64,000 nt of DNA, taken from contig WNNJ02003583.1 of assembly GCA_012934845.2 (NCBI GenBank), forward strand, positions 1-64,000, written 5' to 3'. The DNA is from Pomphorhynchus laevis (taxonomy: Eukaryota; Acanthocephala; Palaeacanthocephala; Echinorhynchida; Pomphorhynchidae). Position numbers and translations under genes: made by a program. Shown one piece after another: positions 11,001 through 21,600 of the stretch (positions are counted from its first letter, which is position 1; the number at the start of each line of letters is the position of its first letter). The notes beneath the pieces were generated by a model. The model ran no database searches. It was not told the origin of the DNA and saw only the letters and a program-made list of their open reading frames with translations.

Positions 11001-11370
11001 TTTTTTAATATATATATTTTATTATTTTTTTAACATTTCAACATAACATACAATTTTGGTTACCCGCAAATGGGCCCTTATTAAAATTGTTATTATTATA
11101 CATTTTCATTAATGTTAGTTTGGCGAATCATTGAATATATTCGCTTAACTATTGAGTTTTCGGATTGATGCTCGTCGAATCGCCAAGGACACACACTTTG
11201 CAAGGATGAATGATATGTCGCTCCGAAGTTTAGTGATGCATTTGTGATAGGGTGTATTTTGTTTAACCGCTTGTTGTCTTGCGATCTGTCGTAGTACTCT
11301 GTCTGCACTGGGCCCTATGCTTCCTAGCTTCGAAAACGTGAGAGGGTGAAACGCAGAGCACTTGACCTTA
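11001..11370 (-). mobile_element. Inverted copy of the R4-like element's 3' end
   Basis: This segment is the reverse complement of about 14433-14772. It includes the last ~85 codons of the ORF (HPITNASLNFGATYHS in one shadow frame), the 3' hairpin (11058-11077) and the tail ending in AACATTTCAACATAACATAC. It forms an inverted repeat of about 340 bp with the 3' end of the element at 11400-14779, with about 3 kb between the arms. Simple 5' inversion by twin priming would not duplicate the 3' end, so a second insertion or a more complex event is needed. Confidence 0.8.
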
Positions 11371-11399
11371 AACAAATTTTGGTTTCTAATAAACATACA

Positions 11400-14300
11400 A
11401 CTGCGTTTCAGAGGACTGCGTCGGACTGACTAGCTAAAATTGTCTTGATTGTTAAATACTTAAAAAATTGTTGCCTGACTTAGCAAGAACTGATATCTGT
11501 CAAACCGTACATTTCGCAAAAAATATTGACTTCAAAAAATATTTACAGCTTAAACACACAACCTTATATACACAGCTGCCAAATTAACTACTTACAAAAA
11601 AATAACACACAAAAGTACAAACAAGCGTTATCCAAGTCAAACAAGTCATCCCGAGATTCAAGGGCTCTGACAACGACCCAAAACAGGGCTACGAAGATAG
11701 TCATGCCTCGAGGGGTTCCTTCGTCCACGCTGAAATGCTGCTCGTGCAATGGAGCGGCCGCAAAATGTAAAGGTTGCAGATGTGCCACAGCAAATAAGCC
11801 CTACATTAATTGCTCGGCTCCAAACTGTCAACGCAAGACCACCTTCGCCCAATCAACAATCGATCAACAAAACACTCCTGATCCAGCAATTATCAGCTCA
11901 ATCACTCATCCAAGCTCGTTTCAGTCTTCCAAAAATGTAAATGTACCCAATACGATAGACGACATTTATTATGAAGTAATTCATTGGCGACCACGTCTCT
12001 TAAACCTCCCGTTGTGTAACAGCTCAAAGGAAGTAATTTCAGTGATTTCTTCTCTGCTGAATGCGTTTAACATAAACTCAGAGGAATCGCGCTTGGCCCT
12101 GAAAACAATAACAGTTTTCTGTCAACTAGTCATTCAGAGAGTTACATCGCGAAAGACTAGCTTCATTCGGAAGACACTTACAAGACGCCTACAAATGTGG
12201 CAAGAAGACAAAAAATACGAACTATTATTAGAAGCAAGATTCTTGCAAAACAATAGCAAATCGAAGAGTGGAATTATCAGAGCTGGCGATTCAGCACTCG
12301 AGCAGAATATAATAAAGCTTACAATCAATGGAAAACTCAAAGAAGCTTCAAGGCTCGTGAAGTCAGCAGGAAAAAATACAAGGATCTTTGATACGTCTGA
12401 ACATATTGGAGGAGAAGGCGTGCTTCAAAAATTAAAAAGTTTACATCCACCCCAAGCTCCTTTAGAAACAGAATGCATTCTTCAAGATTGCTTGGAAGGC
12501 TGTGTTGATCACCACAACATAATGTTCTCGAGTATTTCTCCGAAAGACATACTTAAGGCTGCTCACAAAACACATGGGTCAGCGGGACCGTCTGGATTGG
12601 ATGCCAATATGTGGCGAGCAATGCTAACACGATTTGGAGCCGAGTCTGTTATATTAGCGGAAAAAGTGTGCGACTTCGCCATTCGGATCGCTTCAGAACG
12701 GGTAAACGATCAAGATATTGAGGCATTCAAAGTATCCCGATTAGTTCCACTAGACAAATGCCCAGGTGTACGCCCTATCGAAATTGGAGAGGTGCTACGT
12801 AGAATCGTAGGAAGATCGCTAATGCAGCGTATTCGTGCTGACTTAGTTAGTGTCGCAGGTGTGACACAACTATGTGCTGGTCAGCGTTGTGGATTAGAGT
12901 TCGCAATTCACTCAATCCGAAAAACATATGAGTGTTCAGTAGATAAATGCATCCTCGTTCTAGATACCAAGAATGCATTCAATTGCATAAATAGATCAGT
13001 AGCATTGAAAAATATGAGTAAAATATGTCCAGCTCTAGATACGATACTGTCCAACTGTTATTCGTCAGGATCACAGCTAGTTATGGAGAGCGACACTTTG
13101 ATATCGGAAGAAGGTTTTACTCAGGGAGATCCCTTGTCCATGGCCGCATTTACCGCTGCTTCTCTTCCTCTTATTAAGGAATTACAGACATTAGTTCCTG
13201 GAATAGTTCATCATTGGTATGCAGACGATGGCGCATCCCAAACTTTGGGATGTGTTGCAAGATATAAGCGGTCGATATGGATATCACATTAATCCTGTCA
13301 AATGCACAATCTTAATACACAGCGAAAACCATCTTCACAAAGACAAATATTTTACAGACCGTGGAGTTCAAGTAATTACAAACGGCATAAAACTACTTGG
13401 CAGCTATATAGGCAATCAAGAATTTATCGAATTCAAAGTTAAACGTCTGGTCGAGTATTGGATAGAGGAAGTCAAAATTATAAAGAACATTGCAAAGTGG
13501 GATGGCCAGGTTGCATTCGTCTTACTTACAAAGAGCCTTCAATTCAAGTGGAAACATTTACTGAGAACCTGCATTGTTGAGTCACACTGGTTTAGTCCTT
13601 TGGTTTGCGAAGTCATCGATGGTCAGAGATTACTGGAAAGACCGACGTGGAGCAAACGATGCGTGAAGTTTTTGAACTACCAATCAGCATGGGTGGACTA
13701 GGCGTATTGAATCCTAGTAAAGCATGTGCTCCTTACAACATTGAATATAGCTATTCCTTGCGGATGTGTACCCCCTTAGCAGAACAATCGGCAAGTGACT
13801 GGGAGGAGGCACAGAATATGATTGCAAATCAAATTAGAATAGATAACAATGAATACAATTGTAGCACACAAAAACATCTAATGCAATATCTAAGCGATAC
13901 CGAAAGGAGTAATCTAAACCACATCACGTCTTCAAGAGGATCATCGCTTTGGTTGAGTTCATTGCCAATACATTCTGAAGGCCATCATCTTTCCAAGCAG
14001 CAATTTCAAGACGCATTGGCTGCAAGATATAATTGGGCACCGATAAACACACCATCCAAATGTATTTGTGGAAATAATTTCAATATTACACATGCGCTTT
14101 CATGTCAAGTTGGTGGAATACCTTTTATAAGACATAATACAATAAGAGACAATATCGCGGTAGCACTTCAAGATGTGTGTGTCAATGTTGCTATTGAGCC
14201 CATACTCCTACCAGTACCAGATTTAATGACATTCGACAACATCAATACAACCACAGACAGGTCGGCTCGATTAGACATAGCGTGCAATAATCTGTTCGGA

Positions 14301-14779
14301 ACAACGATGGAGCGGTCCTTTATGGACGTTTGTGTTTTTAATCCACTTGCCTCATCGCATGCTCAACGGATGAATAACACACATAACTATCATGAGAATA
14401 GAAAACGAACTAAATATGTTGAAAGAGTAGTAAAGATCGAGTGCTCTGCGTTTCACCCTCTCACGTTTTCAAAGCTAGGAAGCATAGGGCCAAGTGCAGA
14501 CAGAGTACTACGACAGATCGCAAGACAACAAGCGGTTAAACAAAATACACCCTATCACAAATGCATCACTAAACTTCGGAGCGACATATCATTCATCCTT
14601 GCAAAGTGTGTGTCCTTGGCGATTCGACGAGCATCAATCCGAAAACTCAATAGTCAAGCGAATATATTCAATGATTCGCCAAACTAACATTAATGAAAAT
14701 GCATAATAATAACAATTTTAATAAGGGCCCATTTGCGGGTAACCAAAATTGTATGTTATGTTGAAATGTTAAAATAATA
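11400..14779 (+). mobile_element. R4-like LINE (CXC module, RT, restriction-like endonuclease), broken
   Basis: The ORF most likely starts at 11703 (MPRGVPSS), just before a CXC-like module. The open frame extends upstream to 11526 only through the 5' UTR. Module: CC-S-C...C..C.C...Y..C....C, with one Cys replaced by Tyr. Then come GPSG (about 12585), RPIEIGEVLRRI, motif A LVLDTKNAFNCINR, motif B EEGFTQGDPLSMAA and motif C HWYADDG. After a frameshift near 13230-13260 and another near 13640, the third frame gives PISMGGLG, the zinc motif CICGNNFNITHALSC and the endonuclease (ARLDIACNN...RSFMDVCVFN), ending at 14687. Hairpin 14725-14744, then the tail. It is inserted in a Naiad PLE with a short target duplication. 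The frameshifts disable it. Confidence 0.85.
11531..11561 (+). promoter_or_regulatory. Shared 5' leader block, copy 1 (R4-like)
   Basis: TTCAAAAAATATTTACAGC is followed by TTAAACACACAA. The same block is found near the 5' ends of CR1-like and I-like LINEs in this window (15563-15595, 27059-27091, 43489-43521, 44644-44678). It lies about 140 nt before the probable start codon at 11703. Confidence 0.6.
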
Positions 14780-15397
14780 AAATATATGGATAAAATTGAA
14801 TTAATAGAATCCTTAAATATTTTGATAAATCAAAATTATTTAAAAGTATGGACATCTATATTTAGACAAATAAAAGGTGTTCCGGATAGTAGCCCAATTA
14901 TAGCTGACTTGTTTTTAAGCTTTATAGAATATGAATTTGTTCATAACTGTGTAAAAACTAAATCTAAACAATATAAATATATGAAATATATGTTTCGATA
15001 CATTGATGATATATGTGTATTTAATTCTAATAATTTTTATTCAATTAGTGAGCACATTTATCCAGAAAGCCTTATTCTTAACAAAACCAATATTAATGAT
15101 AAAGAAGGTGTATATCTAGATATCAAGATTGAATTAACATTAACTAAAACTACTATTAATTTATATCGTAAAGATGACATATTTAAATTTACAAGAAACA
15201 TATTTTTGCATGAGCATTCATGCATACCATATAATATAAAATATAATACATTAAATAATGAAATTTTAAGAATTGCAACAATATGTAATGATATTGGCTT
15301 TCTTCAAAATCATTTAAATAATTTAATAGATACATATTTTAAACTAGGTTACTATAAAAATAACATCACCTTAAAAAAATTTGGTTTCTGATAAACA
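14780..15397 (+). mobile_element. Naiad-type PLE, RT C-terminal half (right of the insertion)
   Basis: ORF 14786-15391 (201 aa) carries the rest of the PLE RT: RQIKGVPDSSPIIADLFLSF (motif B region), FRYIDDICVFN (motif C with the IDD box) and DKEGVYLDIKIEL. It ends KKFGF. It continues the RT interrupted at 11000. Together with the left part and the copy at 38560 it represents a permuted PLE whose RT is the C-terminal domain. The copy is broken. Confidence 0.7.
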
Positions 15398-15562
15398 TAC
15401 ATATTTTACCATTGTGGGCGACTGGCCAATCTCTACGTTTCACGGCTATTTTCGAAAATTCATTTTAATTCGGAACTTGTGTGGTCAGTAAAATCAGGAT
15501 CAATCTGTTGAATATAACACTAGCCTGGCCAGCTGACAATAAACACGGAAACGATTAAGTAT

Positions 15563-15595
15563 ATCGAAAAACATTTTAAGAGCTTAAACACACAA
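15563..15595 (+). promoter_or_regulatory. Shared 5' leader block, copy 2 (CR1/L2-like)
   Basis: ATCGAAAAACATTTTAAG is followed by AGCTTAAACACACAA. It stands immediately before the 20-bp tandem repeats of the CR1/L2-like element's 5' UTR. Confidence 0.6.
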
Positions 15596-15712
15596 TTATT
15601 CCTGTCAGTTCCAGATTATTCCTGTCAGTTCCAGATTATTCCTGTCAGTTCCAGATTATTCCTGTCAGTTCCAGATTATTCCTGTCAGTTCCAGATTATT
15701 CCTGTCAGTTCC
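15595..15712 (+). repeat. Tandem 20-bp repeats in the LINE 5' UTR
   Basis: The unit ATTATTCCTGTCAGTTCCAG occurs about 5.9 times with no visible divergence. It lies between the leader block and ORF1 (start 15758). Tandem monomers in the 5' UTR are known in some LINEs, where they can act as promoter units. That role here is inference. Confidence 0.9.
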
Positions 15713-15757
15713 GCTCGCTACGCTCGCGGATTGAGCTCAATCTATCGATAAAAGGTC

Positions 15758-17050
15758 ATGCCTAAAAAAGCGCGATCTCAGATCCCTGTTCCTGATCAAC
15801 AATCTTCCACATCTAAATGCAATGATGGTTATACCAGCTTTGAAGTTGGATGCGATTCCAAAGATTGCGATGTATGGACACTTGTTCGTGTTAAAATATC
15901 CGACCACTCAGTGTATAAACTTAAACATTTCACTTGCGGTTTTTGTACATCAATACGACTACTACAGTTATCCTGCTCATCTACTCCTGTATCACACACT
16001 ACCACTCAGACCAATGCTGTTTTAGATGTTTCCCTCGCATCAACACCTGACTTCGCATCATATAATCCCATTATTGAACCTACTCTCTCACACACTCCTC
16101 GTTCAACTACGTACCAAACTTCCATTAATCTTTCTCATTCTAACAATGCTAACGGCAAAGCTTTTCATCTCGTACCTCCTCTTTCCTATTCCTCCCCCAA
16201 TCTAAATAAATCTCAAACTTCTTTATTCTCCTCACGAACTCCTTACTCGACCCCCCCCCTGTATCACCTCTCAATAATTTACACCCTTCCATCAAAATCA
16301 TTTCCAGTAACATTTCCGATCAACTAATTCAACACTCCATTCCTGTCACTCATGCCCCAACCTATTTTAATTCTCCTTACTCTACCTCCCACGTAACACT
16401 TCCCAATAAGTTACATCCTTCATTTAAAATCATATCCAGTCACATCTCTGATCAACCGATTCAACACCCCGCTCCTGTCACACTTGCTCCAACCAATATT
16501 AATTCTTTATCAAGCACCCCTGTCATTTCCACTTCTATCTGCTCATCTACCTCGACTCCAACCAGCTCTGTCCGTCCACCACTTCCACGAAATCGTTTTC
16601 CTTCGCGCGATCGCTGTATAATCATATCAAACTTAAAGCTTTCCGAATCTGCTTCTCCACAATCTCGCCTCGATGATGATGTATCTGCTTTCAGGTCTAT
16701 CCTAGCAACCATTCTTCCTGATGATAACCCATCACTCTTCAATAATATCGCTCCTGTATCCTTTATTCGTTTAAACAAATCCACTAAATCAAATCATCTC
16801 AGTCCTCCACTCTTAAAAATCGTTTTCCGACATAGTTCACATGCCTCTTCGGTACTCTCCCAACGTTTTAAACTTCTTACCACTTCATCTACTTGCCGTA
16901 TCTTTCCTGACCGCTCCCTTCTGATATTGCCCAGCTCAATTTAGCTCGCATTGAAAAACATCGACGTGAAACAAACGGCGAGTCATCCTTATCTATACGT
17001 AAAATCAACGGAAATTTTCACGTTCTTCACACAAGGCCAAAAATTCGATG
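15758..17050 (+). pseudogene. CR1/L2-like LINE ORF1 (PHD-like zinc finger, RRM-like region)
   Basis: The first frame (15758-16327) starts MPKKARSQ and carries a PHD-type zinc finger: GCDSKDCDVW...CGFC, matching the minus-strand LINE's ORF1 (QCSNDLCDTW...CGFC). The frame changes at a run of nine C at about 16251-16259. The second frame continues with two copies of a ~43-residue repeat (LHPSIKIISSNISDQLIQHS and LHPSFKIISSHISDQPIQHP). An RNA-binding-like region (DRCIIISNLKL) and a basic tail follow. At least one more break is needed to reach KINGNFHVLHTRPKIRW just before ORF2. It is a nucleic-acid-binding ORF1, broken by frameshifts. Confidence 0.7.
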
Positions 17051-19957
17051 GCGTCCCATCTCTCCCCCTTGTCTTCTTCGCTAGTCGATCTCGCTCCTAA
17101 GCATACTTTTCGTCTTAGTCTATTCAATACTTGCTCCATTCTTCATAAAGCTGATATGCTTCTCGATATCTTCGATCAATTATCTATCGATATTCTCTGC
17201 ATTACCGAATCCTGGCACTCTGACTCCGACGATCTTGCTATTCGTCGTCTATGTCGCTCTGGTTGTTCTCTAGTTGAATCAGCTCGTCAAATTACATCTC
17301 ATACATCTACTGCGTCTAACCATGGCGGTATTGTTGCCATTGCTCGTCACCCAATGTCTTTACGTAAAATCAACGTTAACATCCGTTACACTTCGTTCGA
17401 ATTACTCATATGCAGATTATCAACGCCTTTCCCTCTGGAACTTGTGATTGTATACCGTCCAGGTTCAGTTGCCCCATCACGTATCTTCTTTAACGACCTT
17501 GCAGATCTAATGTCTCACTGTTCATTGTCTTATACTCCTTCTTTTGTTCTCGGTGACTTTAACATTCGTCTTGATCGCCCGTCTGACTCTGACTCTATCA
17601 CTTTAACTAATTTTTTTTCTGATTTTAACTATAAATTACTTTCAACAAGCCCAACTCATATTCTCGGCGGTGCTCTCGACATCATTGCTGTACCTATCTG
17701 CTTCAATGACTATACTTCCTTGTCAATTACTGATCCTGGTTTGTCCGATCATTTCCTTGTCACTCTTACTCTTACTCGTCCCCATCCTCCTTCTCCGCCT
17801 TTACCATTATCTACACCAAGTCGACCCTGGAAGCTTCTCGATATCCCTATTCTCTGCACAGCCTTACTCAATTCTTCACTCTTTTCACTTCCTCTTAACT
17901 ATCTCTCTCCCGATGATCTCTGCATTCTGTTTGATTCTGAACTTACGTCGATCCTCAATAACCTTCTACCTAGTCGACTTCGACGTTCCCAGCGCTTGCG
18001 CCATGCTCCCTGGTTCGATTCTGACTGTAGTCTTTCTAAGCGTCGACTCCGTCACTCTTTTCGTATGTATAAACGCTTTCTTAAACGTTCACCCAACTCA
18101 CTCCCTCCAAATCTTCGTGATTCCTACTTTTCTCAACGCCGTTCACATCTCATTCTTATACGTACTAAACGTACTCTCTTTTGGCGAAATCAACTCGAGT
18201 CATCTTCCAACTCGAAATCTCATTGGAAAATCTTAAACTCAATTCTTTCACGATCATCTACCCCTTGTAATATAAATCCTGATGAATTTTCTTCTTATCT
18301 ACAAACTAAGCTATCTAATTTACTTTCCCTACTACCCATAGCCCCCTTGTACCCACTCTTATCTTTAAATACTTCCCTCCCAGAACTATTCCACCTTCTT
18401 CCCGTTTCGTCTGATGAAGTTTCTTCGGTTCTGCTGTCATTACCTAATAAAACCTCTCCTTCTGACCCAATTCCCACTCACTTACTTAAAAATATCTGCA
18501 CTTTTATCTTACCCTTCCTAACCACATTGTTCAACTCGTCCATCCGTAGCTGTACATTTCCTTCCATCTGGAAATGCGCCACTGTTCGTCCTATCATCAA
18601 AAAGCAATCTCTCGACTCTTCACTACCATCTTCGTACCGTCCAATCTCACTTCTCCCAACCCTCTCTAAACTCCTTGAGCGTCTCGTTCTTAAGCAAGTT
18701 AATACATATCTCTATTCCTCTAACTTATTTCCTCCCTTCCAAGCCGCTTTTCGCTCTAATTACTCTACCGAAATTGCATGTCTTAAAGTTTATAACGACT
18801 TACTCATATCGCGCGATCATAAATTATGTAGTGTCATAGTTTCTCTTGATCTATCGTCTGCTTTTGACATCGTCGATCACTCGATTCTTCTCCATCGCCT
18901 TCGTCATGATTATGGCTTCTCTTTACCCACTGTATCATGGTTTTCTTCATATCTATCAAACCGTACATTTCGCGTATATTCTAACTCTTCTCTCTCCCAT
19001 CCTTCGTCCATTCCGTCCGGTGTTCCGCAAGGCTCCGTATTAGGCCCTATACTTTTCTCTCTTCTTCTTGGTGATTTGTCTTCGATTTCTCATAAATTTA
19101 ACTTCCATGTTATGCAATATGCTGATGACATTCTCATCTATGCTCATGCACCTGTTTATCGTATTCGCGATCTTAGTGTTTCTGCTTCCGACTGTCTTGT
19201 CTCAATTTCCAATCATCTTTCTTCCCTTCGCCTTTCTCTGAATCCTGATAAATCCAAAATTATGTGGATCCTACCTCGACGCCTCGGCTTCGAACCTCCC
19301 TCCGTATCATTAAATTCTACAATTCTTCCTATCGTTGATAATCTCGTTTTCCTAGGCTTCCATTTTGACAACCGACTTTCACTTAAACCTTTCGTTAGAG
19401 ATAAAGTACGCTCATCTACCTTGATACTCCGCAACCTCCGTCAAGTTCGTAGATTGATCGATTTCCCTTCTTGTATGACTCTCATATCATCTCTCCTTTT
19501 TTCTAGACTCGATTATTGTCTTAGTCTATTTTCCAACTCACCTAAATCCACTCTTCTTCCCCTACAACGCATCGTCAACGCAGCTGTCCGAATTCTCCTC
19601 CGTCTTCGTCGTTTTGATCACACATCCTACCATCTTGCTTCTCTCGATTTGCCTACAATTTATTGTCGTGTTCAAATTCGTCTTCTTATCGTTGCTTTCC
19701 GCCTTGTAACTTTTCATACCCCTTCATTTCTCAACCTTCCTTTTCTTGATAATTCCCGTCCTGTTTACTGTTCCTTGCGTTCCTGTAATTCCCTTCTTTT
19801 ACATGTCCCAAACTACTCTACCTCCTTTGGACTCCGCTCCTTCCTGGTGGCTGCTCCTCTATCGTGGAATCATCTGCCCATTCATATACGCCAATCAACT
19901 TCCCTGCAGTGCTTCAAACGACAAATCCGATCCCATCTGAACAATTTAACTGCTTGA
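17048..19957 (+). CDS. CR1/L2-like LINE ORF2: AP-endonuclease plus reverse transcriptase, intact
   Basis: A 969-codon uninterrupted ORF. The apurinic-type endonuclease occupies residues about 18-245: NTCSILHK, LCITESWHS (about 50), VYRPGS, LGDFNIRLD (about 170) and GLSDHFLV (about 231). RT follows: YRPISLLPTLSKLLERL, motif A VSLDLSSAFDIVDH (about 597), motif B SGVPQGSVLGPILFS, and motif C MQYADDILIYAH (about 690). The C-terminus ends LKCFKRQIRSHLNNL-type. It nicks the target and reverse-transcribes its own RNA. The start at 17048 is the first Met of the frame and overlaps the end of ORF1. All catalytic motifs are present, so the protein could be functional even though ORF1 in this copy is not. 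Clade choice between CR1 and L2 is uncertain. Confidence 0.9.
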   Translation: MASHLSPLSSSLVDLAPKHTFRLSLFNTCSILHKADMLLDIFDQLSIDILCITESWHSDSDDLAIRRLCRSGCSLVESARQITSHTSTASNHGGIVAIARHPMSLRKINVNIRYTSFELLICRLSTPFPLELVIVYRPGSVAPSRIFFNDLADLMSHCSLSYTPSFVLGDFNIRLDRPSDSDSITLTNFFSDFNYKLLSTSPTHILGGALDIIAVPICFNDYTSLSITDPGLSDHFLVTLTLTRPHPPSPPLPLSTPSRPWKLLDIPILCTALLNSSLFSLPLNYLSPDDLCILFDSELTSILNNLLPSRLRRSQRLRHAPWFDSDCSLSKRRLRHSFRMYKRFLKRSPNSLPPNLRDSYFSQRRSHLILIRTKRTLFWRNQLESSSNSKSHWKILNSILSRSSTPCNINPDEFSSYLQTKLSNLLSLLPIAPLYPLLSLNTSLPELFHLLPVSSDEVSSVLLSLPNKTSPSDPIPTHLLKNICTFILPFLTTLFNSSIRSCTFPSIWKCATVRPIIKKQSLDSSLPSSYRPISLLPTLSKLLERLVLKQVNTYLYSSNLFPPFQAAFRSNYSTEIACLKVYNDLLISRDHKLCSVIVSLDLSSAFDIVDHSILLHRLRHDYGFSLPTVSWFSSYLSNRTFRVYSNSSLSHPSSIPSGVPQGSVLGPILFSLLLGDLSSISHKFNFHVMQYADDILIYAHAPVYRIRDLSVSASDCLVSISNHLSSLRLSLNPDKSKIMWILPRRLGFEPPSVSLNSTILPIVDNLVFLGFHFDNRLSLKPFVRDKVRSSTLILRNLRQVRRLIDFPSCMTLISSLLFSRLDYCLSLFSNSPKSTLLPLQRIVNAAVRILLRLRRFDHTSYHLASLDLPTIYCRVQIRLLIVAFRLVTFHTPSFLNLPFLDNSRPVYCSLRSCNSLLLHVPNYSTSFGLRSFLVAAPLSWNHLPIHIRQSTSLQCFKRQIRSHLNNLTA

Positions 19958-20041
19958 CTTTCTCATTTTTGTTTGTGGACTTGTAAGCGTACAGCTTGTA
20001 CGCATTTGCCACGTTAAATAAATTTGTATTATTATTATTAA
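19958..20041 (+). promoter_or_regulatory. LINE 3' UTR with stem-loop and (ATT)n tail
   Basis: Hairpin 19987-20003: GCGTACA-GCT-TGTACGC, 7-bp stem. It is followed by ATTTGCCACGTTAAATAAAT and an (ATT)n tail. The same 3' end, with a different stem sequence, occurs at 35796-35811 and 36339-36354. In CR1/L2-type LINEs the 3' UTR hairpin and microsatellite tail are what the RT recognises. Confidence 0.8.
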
Positions 20042-20244
20042 GCAGAAAATAGTAAAATATATAAATCAACACAATAATATAAAGAATAAATTTAAACTCT
20101 TAAGTGGCAAATTTTTATGGATGGATAATAAATAATATACTTTGTATTAGAATAAGATACTAGATAGTTATTTCAGAGGAAATACATCATTAGCATGTAT
20201 TTGGCCCCGATGCTATGTTGGGTAGAGGAGTTAGATGCCGAAAC

Positions 20245-20497
20245 CTGATAGCATAGCAGTTCCTCCTGATGACCTCTAATTCTTATTCTGATACAACGTC
20301 TGTTTTTTATTAGTCAATTCATAAAAATGACTTTTTAAATTTCAATTTTTTATTTTAACTTGATATTAATTATAGAAAATCTAAAAACGAATATTAATTT
20401 TATTATTTAATTATTAAATTTTGATGTAGCATTATTATGTTTTGTTTATTTTATAATTATATTAAATAAGTAGACTCAGTTAGCTGATTTAATTCAG
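20245..20497 (+). repeat. Dispersed repeat, long copy
   Basis: Has the same block order as 4145-4414: CATAGCAGTTCCTCCTGATG, an ATTAGTCAATT block, an AT-rich middle, then AAATAAGTAGACTCAGTTAG. It ends just before a CR1-like RT fragment. Confidence 0.5.
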
Positions 20498-20509
20498 CAA
20501 TTGTCAATT

Positions 20510-21430
20510 GGATTATAGTGTATTTGAGAGAAAGGAGTGCTGCAGTCCGTGTCAATGGAATTCTATCCGATAAGGTTAGTATATATACTGGCGTTCCACA
20601 GGGATCAATTCTTGGACCAGTATTGCTCAACCTGTACATTAATGAACTTCCGTTTCTGCTTCAGTCGAAAGTATTGCTCTATGCTGATGATCTGAAGATA
20701 TATTGCTTCATCATTAGTGTTGACGACCGACATATACTAAAGTCTGATCTTGATATATTGACAACATGGTCATACAAAAACAATTTAGTTGTTAATGAGT
20801 CCAAATGTGTCTATATGCATATTGGAAATAAATCATATACCATTTGTTCAAGAATATCATAATTTAGGTATCGTAGTTTCACACAACTTCAGCACCTGGA
20901 AAAATACATACGTTACTTGTTCGAAAGGCAACCGAGTCTGTGGGTAATTTTTTGAAATTTCAACAGTTTAACGACTGAATCTTGTCGGCTCCTGTTTAAT
21001 GCCCTTCGCTCAAGCATTCTCAATTACTGTTCATCGGATTAATATCTGATTACAAAAGCAGAAGAGCTGCTTTTTGAATGGGTATTACTAAATTCCTCAA
21101 AGCAAGTACGTGGTTTAAAACGTTTGACCTACGAACAGCGGCTCATAAATCTCAATATGCAATCACTATCATCACTCCGACGCTCTAACTACCTTATACG
21201 TGTATGGCAGGCGATGAAATGCCATGATGATTCTATAAAGACGCTATTTACTACTCGTACTAACTCAAGATTACGCGGTCATCAATTTGTGCTGCAATTC
21301 AAACCATGGAGAATGAAAAAATGTTTTATTTCTTAGTTAGAGTTATTCCTGTTTGGAATGGTTTGCCTGCTGAAACAGTAAAAGCCGAAACCAAATGTAT
21401 GTTTCGAAAATCTCTCAAGTCGTAGCTCTG
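20510..21430 (+). pseudogene. CR1-like LINE, RT and C-terminal fragment
   Basis: ORF 20518-20862 reads VRVNGILSDKVSIYTGVPQG, LGPVLLNLYINELP, LLYADDLKIY and LVVNESKCVYMHIG, that is RT motifs B and C. Further frames give the C-terminal region (TYEQRLINLNMQSLSSLRRS and TRTNSRLRGHQFVLQ), ending near ETKCMFRKSLKS. Several frameshifts separate the pieces. Relatives in the window are 22665-24077 and 62207-64000. Confidence 0.75.
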
Positions 21431-21600
21431 GGGATTTGTTCTATTTCATTTACCTTTATCATTATTTATTTCAAGATTTACTATATTTTATTGTTTTCTT
21501 TTCCCTAATTTTTCTTTTTAATTTGTAATTTCTGAAGGTGTCTATATGAGCTGTCCCGTTGACATTCTAGTTACAATAATAACGTGATGTATAGAAATCG

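Noticed and set aside
11526-11702. N-terminal extension of the R4-like protein at 11526
   Set aside because: It translates the 5' UTR, including the shared leader block; the homologous proteins start at MP(K/R)G directly before the Cys module.
15595-15712. CRISPR or regulatory operator array
   Set aside because: Direct 20-bp repeats with no spacers; part of a LINE 5' UTR.
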